Below are positions 15,958 to 19,505 of a DNA stretch of 19,505 nucleotides, in pieces; the stretch's first letter is position 1; each line of letters opens with the position of its first letter. The position numbers and the translations under genes were made by a program. The stretch is from JACXTP01 sp963827905 (GTDB lineage: Archaea; Thermoplasmatota; Thermoplasmata; Methanomassiliicoccales; UBA472). The stretch is taken from NCBI GenBank assembly GCA_963827905.1, contig CAWHCB010000005.1, positions 1 through 19,505 on the forward strand. Reading direction: 5' to 3'. Below the pieces are notes generated by a model. The model was given only the letters and a program-made list of their open reading frames with translations. It ran no database searches and was not told where the DNA came from.

Positions 15958-16588
15958 GGTCGAAGATTATCTTCCGAGCCCAGGCGAGCTTCCTCAATTT
16001 AGCGCCACGGTCCTGGCCCGGCTTCAACCGAGGCTCATCGAAATCGAAACCGAGGAGATGGACCCTCTTGGCGCCGAAATGACGCGCCAGGCATACCGCC
16101 CTATCGCCATCGGTGAACCCGCCGAAATCGAATATGTTCTGGGATGGCGCGGCCTGCGTGGTCGGGACGATCGGACCGTGGAATCGGGGTACCAGCTCCA
16201 CCAACCTGTCCAAGTTGTCACCATGGGCATGGATGACGGCGACGCTACCTTCCTGGTTGCACCGCAGGTCCGCCTCGATCGGCCCGTCCAGGTCGGTCAC
16301 GAAAATATCCGGTCGGATGCCGCTCTCATAGAGGACCGTGGTGGCCGGCCCGGCCGAGATTATGGTGCTCCTCCTGTCGATGAGATCCAACCTTCCGTCC
16401 AGGGAGGGGCCGTTGGCGCAAACGGTCACCTCGTTCCCTATCTTGGCGCGAAGACGGGCCGGACGAAATAGCTGCCCGGGCGGCACCATCGCGGCCAGGC
16501 TGCGGGCGGAGCCCTCGTCCTTCTCCCTGTCGAAGCCGAAGTCCGCCAGGATGGCCTCGTACCACGGAGACCATTCCTCGAAATCCAT
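15923..16588 (-). CDS. mptE: 6-hydroxymethyl-7,8-dihydropterin pyrophosphokinase, MptE-like (DUF115)
   Basis: MptE activates 6-hydroxymethyldihydropterin with ATP on the way to methanopterin-type or folate cofactors in archaea. The intact protein has 221 residues. Family marks are the phosphate-binding-like CANGPSLDGRLD, ISAGPATTVLYESGIRPDIFVTDLDG with its acidic metal-binding end, VIHAHGDN, and the C-terminal LLGFDFDEPR and KLRKLAWARKIIFD. It starts 6 bases after the DUF373 stop, so the two genes are probably translated from one message. Its last 35 bases overlap the convergent cutA gene. Which cofactor it serves here cannot be told from the window. Confidence 0.9.
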   Translation of the reverse strand: MDFEEWSPWYEAILADFGFDREKDEGSARSLAAMVPPGQLFRPARLRAKIGNEVTVCANGPSLDGRLDLIDRRSTIISAGPATTVLYESGIRPDIFVTDLDGPIEADLRCNQEGSVAVIHAHGDNLDRLVELVPRFHGPIVPTTQAAPSQNIFDFGGFTDGDRAVCLARHFGAKRVHLLGFDFDEPRLKPGQDRGAKLRKLAWARKIIFDLNPPEVELSTL

Positions 16589-16594
16589 GTTGGT

Positions 16595-17759
16595 TCACGC
16601 TTCCGGGTATTCGACCATGTCCTTCTGCTCGGTGACCACATGCGGCTGTCTGCGACAGGTTGCGGAGAGTGACGTTCATGATGGCGCTGAAGGCTAGGAA
16701 CAGGAAGCCCACCACGAACTCCAGGACCACCACCGTGGTGGATACGCGGTACTCCTTCAGGAAGAGAAGGATGGAGTCCACCGCCCCCTGGATTATGAAC
16801 CCGCTGGCAAGGACGGTCAGGCTGACCACCACATGGGGCCAGTAGTATTTACCGTTGGATAGGTAATAGCTGACGAAGCGTCCGGTCTCATAGGTCAATA
16901 TGGAGAACACCCAGAGCCAGAGCACCCCTTCCACGAAGAGCAGGGAGCGCACCGCCAGGTCCAGGTTGGGGTCCTCGTTGGCGTAGCTGTAGCCGAGGAA
17001 CAGCCCGATGATGAACAGTATGAGGGAAACGATGATGAAGGGGATCATCTGGCTTCCCGAGCGCACCGCGCGTACCATGCGGCCCACCCCCGCTCGCGTC
17101 CGCTCGCCCACCTTGTAAGCATATGCCAACAGGTAAAGGCCGATGACGAGCGAGAGCATGCCCCAGGTAAGGCTGGCTATCACGTCCAGATCGTCCGGGT
17201 CGCTGGCCAGCGCCAAGAACTTGGGGATGAGCGAGAATATCCCGATGACCAAGAAGATGAGGCCGATGGGGGTGAGTATCCGCTTGCGGATCTTGTCATC
17301 CTTCATCATCTTGACCATGGTGTAGTAGGTGCTCTCCACGGTCGGTGCCTGCTTGATGTAGACGCGGCGCACCGAGTCCACCTTGACGCGGGAGAAGACC
17401 ATGGGGTAGATGAACTCGTCCTCCGCCCCGTCGGAGACGAGCACCGCCCGGTCCGGCTTGACCTGCTCGATGACCGCCTCCAGCTGATTCACCAATACCA
17501 GGTCGGACTCGTATCCTACCTTCACGTCGCCCAGTATGCAGGCGATCTCGGCGTCGATGCCCTTCTTCAACATCTCCTCGTAGATGCCGATGGCCGCCAG
17601 GAGGGTGTTCACGTCCGAGTCCTCCGGGTCCTTCAGGCCTAGGGCCAGGGCTGCCTCTATGTTCTTCTGCCTGCCCACGAACGGGCCCTTGAGACCGGTC
17701 TTCGACCCGAAGTCGTCATCCCGGTCCACACAGAGAACGAGCACTTTCACATCAGCCAC
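16595..17759 (-). CDS. DUF373 family membrane protein, one frameshift
   Basis: This family is archaeal and has no established function. An N-terminal soluble domain of about 160 residues opens with VLVLCVDRDDDFG and includes DVNTLLAAIGIYEEM and DRAVLVSDGAEDEFI. About six membrane helices follow, from RILTPIGLIFLVIGIFSL to VVVLEFVVGFLFLAFSAI. The frame breaks near 16635-16645, where one extra base must be removed; it then reads VVTEQKDMVEYPEA to TGA at 16595, about 387 residues. GTG 17759 is the start; the TATA box 25-30 bp upstream suggests a leaderless message. It precedes mptE by 6 bases, but a shared pathway is not known. Confidence 0.85.
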
Positions 17760-17782
17760 GTTCCAGTCCGTCGACGGCCCAC

Positions 17783-17790
17783 CATATACT
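17783..17790 (-). promoter_or_regulatory. TATA box of the DUF373-mptE unit
   Basis: Minus-strand AGTATATG lies about 27 bp upstream of GTG 17759, predicting a leaderless message. The divergent gene's promoter is about 125 bp away; the gap holds nothing else recognisable. Confidence 0.5.
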
Positions 17791-17910
17791 GCTGAGCCTT
17801 CATATCAGTTATGTTCAGATTCCATGGGGGAATAATGATCCCACCCTTCGACGTGGATATGACCGTTTTTATCTGGACGCTTATTTCCATTTCCCGCAAC
17901 CACCTCCAAA

Positions 17911-17920
17911 CCATTATAAT
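17911..17920 (+). promoter_or_regulatory. TATA box of the zinc-ribbon membrane protein gene
   Basis: CCATTATAAT lies about 35 bp upstream of ATG 17951. The leader would be about 10 bases and includes a short aaagg directly before the ATG. Confidence 0.45.
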
Positions 17921-17950
17921 TCAGAAGTATGTTTTCAATTTTGATAAAGG

Positions 17951-18859
17951 ATGGAGAAAAAAGGCGGCTTCAAGGAATGCTCCCGTTGCGGCTTGAGGAA
18001 CAAGCCCACGGCGAGGCAGTGCGACTTCTGCGGTCAACGTTTCGAGGAAGAGGACAAATGGGACCAGCAGATCGACGACTTGGAGAGCCTGACCAAGGTC
18101 GACACGAAATCGGAGGTCCCGGACGACGTCTCCAAGCGCATCGAGTCCACCATCGTCAAGAAGGACGCGGTGGAGCGCAAGGACCGGGCCGAGCCAGCCG
18201 CGGCCGCGGTGGTCGCTGCCGCCGCGGTGGCGAAGCAGGCGCAGCCAGAACCGGCACCGGTTCAGACCAGACCGGAACCGGAGGTCGAGGCCATTCCGGA
18301 ACCGCAGGCATCTGCCCCACCGGAAGCGAGACCGGAGCTGGCCGCGACGGCGGTCCTGGCGACGCAGCCAGAACCGACGGTCCCAGCCTCGGAGGTCACC
18401 GAGGTCATGGAGGTCGAGGACATCGAGCCCTTGGAGGAGGATGTTCAGCTGCCGGTCGAGGAGTCGGTGGTCCTGGAGACCAACCAACCGTTCACAACGA
18501 AGCGCCCGCGCTTCTTCACCTGGAACTTCAATCTGCGCTCCCGCAAGGACGTGGCCTTCCTGCTGGTCCTGCAAGGGGGCATCATCATCTATCTGGCCAC
18601 CCTGCTGGTCGCAGGGGACTCCATGGAGGCGACGGGCCAGTGGAGCCTGAGCATAGTGGCGGCGGCGATGTTGACCGCCGGGCTGGGCAAGCTCACCATA
18701 AACTGGGACATCGAGGCCATGGGCGATGAGGATGTGGTGGTGAAGGAGGTGGTGGTGGAGGTCTGTCCCCGCTGCCATGAGCGCGTGGGCGTCCATGACA
18801 GCATATGCCCGGCCTGCGGTACGGAGTTCGAGCCATCGGAGACCAGGGGAACGGCATGA
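17951..18859 (+). CDS. Membrane protein with zinc ribbons at both ends
   Basis: This is an intact 302-residue protein. Residues 10-27 form a zinc ribbon (CSRCG and CDFCG). An acidic stretch and a long alanine-, proline- and glutamate-rich linker (about 75-175) follow. Then come a basic motif (TKRPRFFTWNF), two membrane helices (VAFLLVLQGGIIIYLATLLV and SLSIVAAAMLTAGLGKL), and a C-terminal ribbon (CPRCHE and CPACGTE). The hydrophobic hairpin would put both ribbons in the cytoplasm. No specific family is recognised; it resembles many archaeal zinc-ribbon membrane proteins of unknown role. The stop overlaps the next gene's ATG (ATGA), so the two proteins are translationally coupled. Confidence 0.85.
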   Translation: MEKKGGFKECSRCGLRNKPTARQCDFCGQRFEEEDKWDQQIDDLESLTKVDTKSEVPDDVSKRIESTIVKKDAVERKDRAEPAAAAVVAAAAVAKQAQPEPAPVQTRPEPEVEAIPEPQASAPPEARPELAATAVLATQPEPTVPASEVTEVMEVEDIEPLEEDVQLPVEESVVLETNQPFTTKRPRFFTWNFNLRSRKDVAFLLVLQGGIIIYLATLLVAGDSMEATGQWSLSIVAAAMLTAGLGKLTINWDIEAMGDEDVVVKEVVVEVCPRCHERVGVHDSICPACGTEFEPSETRGTA

Positions 18860-19491
18860 GGATCATCTGGCATGGGCATTCTTGCTTCGAGGTCAGGGAT
18901 GGAGCGGTCATCGTCACCGACCCGCACGACGGCAAGTCCATCGGCATCAAGCCACCGATCCTGAAGGCGGACCTGGTGCTGGTGAGCCACGACCATTTCG
19001 ATCATAACTGCACCCGAATGGTGAAGGGCGATTACACCATCGTTCGAGACCCGGGCGACAGGATCGAGAGGGGGATCCCGATCCATGGCATATCCGCCTT
19101 CCATGACCAGGAGCAGGGCGCCAAGCGGGGCAAGATAGTGGTCTTCAAGTTCACACTGGACGGGCTGAATTTCTGCCATTGCGGCGACCTGGGCCACGTG
19201 CTCACGGACGACATGGTGGAGAAGTTGGGCGAGGTCGACATCCTGTTCGTACCGGTGGGCGGGGTGTTCACGTTGGACGCCGAGGGCGCCAAACGCCTCA
19301 TCGACAAGGTCAGGCCGCGCATCGCCGTGCCGATGCACTTCCGCATCGGGGGCCTATCGCTCTCCATCCAAGGGGTGGAGCCGTTCCTGAAGGGACTGCC
19401 TGAGGACCGGGTGATCCGCGTCGGCAACGAAGTGGAGTTCCACCGGGACGAGCTCCCGGAGAAGATGGAATACTGGGTATTCTCCCCTTGA
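18856..19491 (+). CDS. Metallo-beta-lactamase-fold hydrolase (UPF0173-type)
   Basis: This is an intact 211-residue protein of the metallo-beta-lactamase superfamily, in the group usually named UPF0173 metal-dependent hydrolases; its substrate is unknown. The opening MRIIWHGHSCFEV, the metal motif SHDHFDH, the later HCGDLGH with an additional histidine and aspartate, and VPMHFRIGG are the family's metal-binding and fold marks. I start at ATG 18856, which overlaps the upstream stop and gives the family's usual N-terminus; an in-frame ATG at 18805 would add 17 non-conserved residues encoded within the upstream gene. The window ends 14 bases after its stop. Confidence 0.92.
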   Translation: MRIIWHGHSCFEVRDGAVIVTDPHDGKSIGIKPPILKADLVLVSHDHFDHNCTRMVKGDYTIVRDPGDRIERGIPIHGISAFHDQEQGAKRGKIVVFKFTLDGLNFCHCGDLGHVLTDDMVEKLGEVDILFVPVGGVFTLDAEGAKRLIDKVRPRIAVPMHFRIGGLSLSIQGVEPFLKGLPEDRVIRVGNEVEFHRDELPEKMEYWVFSP

Positions 19492-19505
19492 CGCTTAGTA
19501 AAGTT

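Overview
The window looks archaeal and most likely comes from a Thermoplasmata-type euryarchaeon, perhaps close to the methanogenic lineages. Evidence for this: TATA-box promoters lie about 25 bp upstream of leaderless or short-leader starts; there is an archaeal-length SRP (7S) RNA gene; and there are archaeal family proteins (a methanogenesis-marker-2 AIR-synthase-like protein, a DUF373 membrane protein and an MptE-type pterin pyrophosphokinase). Class III (anaerobic) ribonucleotide reductase points to an anaerobe. The lineage is inferred from family content only; no search was run.

Layout. 1-559 (minus): 5' part of a lipoyl synthase gene, cut by the window edge. 755-1064 (plus): SRP RNA, which no protein-coding scan would show. 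1067-2084 (minus): methanogenesis marker 2 protein, interrupted by three 1-base indels. 2145-2726 (minus): a winged-helix-type regulator, divergent from nrdD (2922-5042, plus). The gap between them carries a set of repeated half-sites overlapping both promoters. 5201-5467 (plus): small cysteine-rich protein. 5487-7095 (minus): site-2 protease. 7156-7551 (minus): unknown soluble protein. 7612-15272 (minus): a complete peptide ABC transporter locus, in transcription order a PKD-domain solute-binding protein, dppB, dppC, dppD, dppF and a small membrane protein. 15621-15957 (plus): cutA. 16595-17759 and 15923-16588 (minus): DUF373 membrane protein and mptE. 17951-19491 (plus): zinc-ribbon membrane protein and a metallo-beta-lactamase-fold hydrolase, joined by an ATGA overlap.

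How the genes may work together. The binding protein is membrane-anchored and would deliver peptides to the DppBC channel, powered by DppD and DppF. Both ATPases carry unusual insertions, and the one in DppD includes a zinc-ribbon-like CxxC pair. The regulator beside nrdD probably controls itself and nrdD. DUF373 and mptE look co-transcribed.

Data quality. At least fourteen single-base indels interrupt otherwise well-conserved genes (marker 2 protein, site-2 protease, small membrane protein, dppF, dppD, dppC, binding protein, cutA, DUF373). Several lie in short runs of G or C. Because each gene continues perfectly in another frame to a sensible stop, I read these as sequencing or assembly errors and not gene decay, and I give full-length coordinates. 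The most interesting biological signals are the regulator/nrdD operator array, the inserted domains in the ABC ATPases and the PKD-fused binding protein. I did not find a clear new defence or mobile system, CRISPR array, tRNA, rRNA or insertion sequence.
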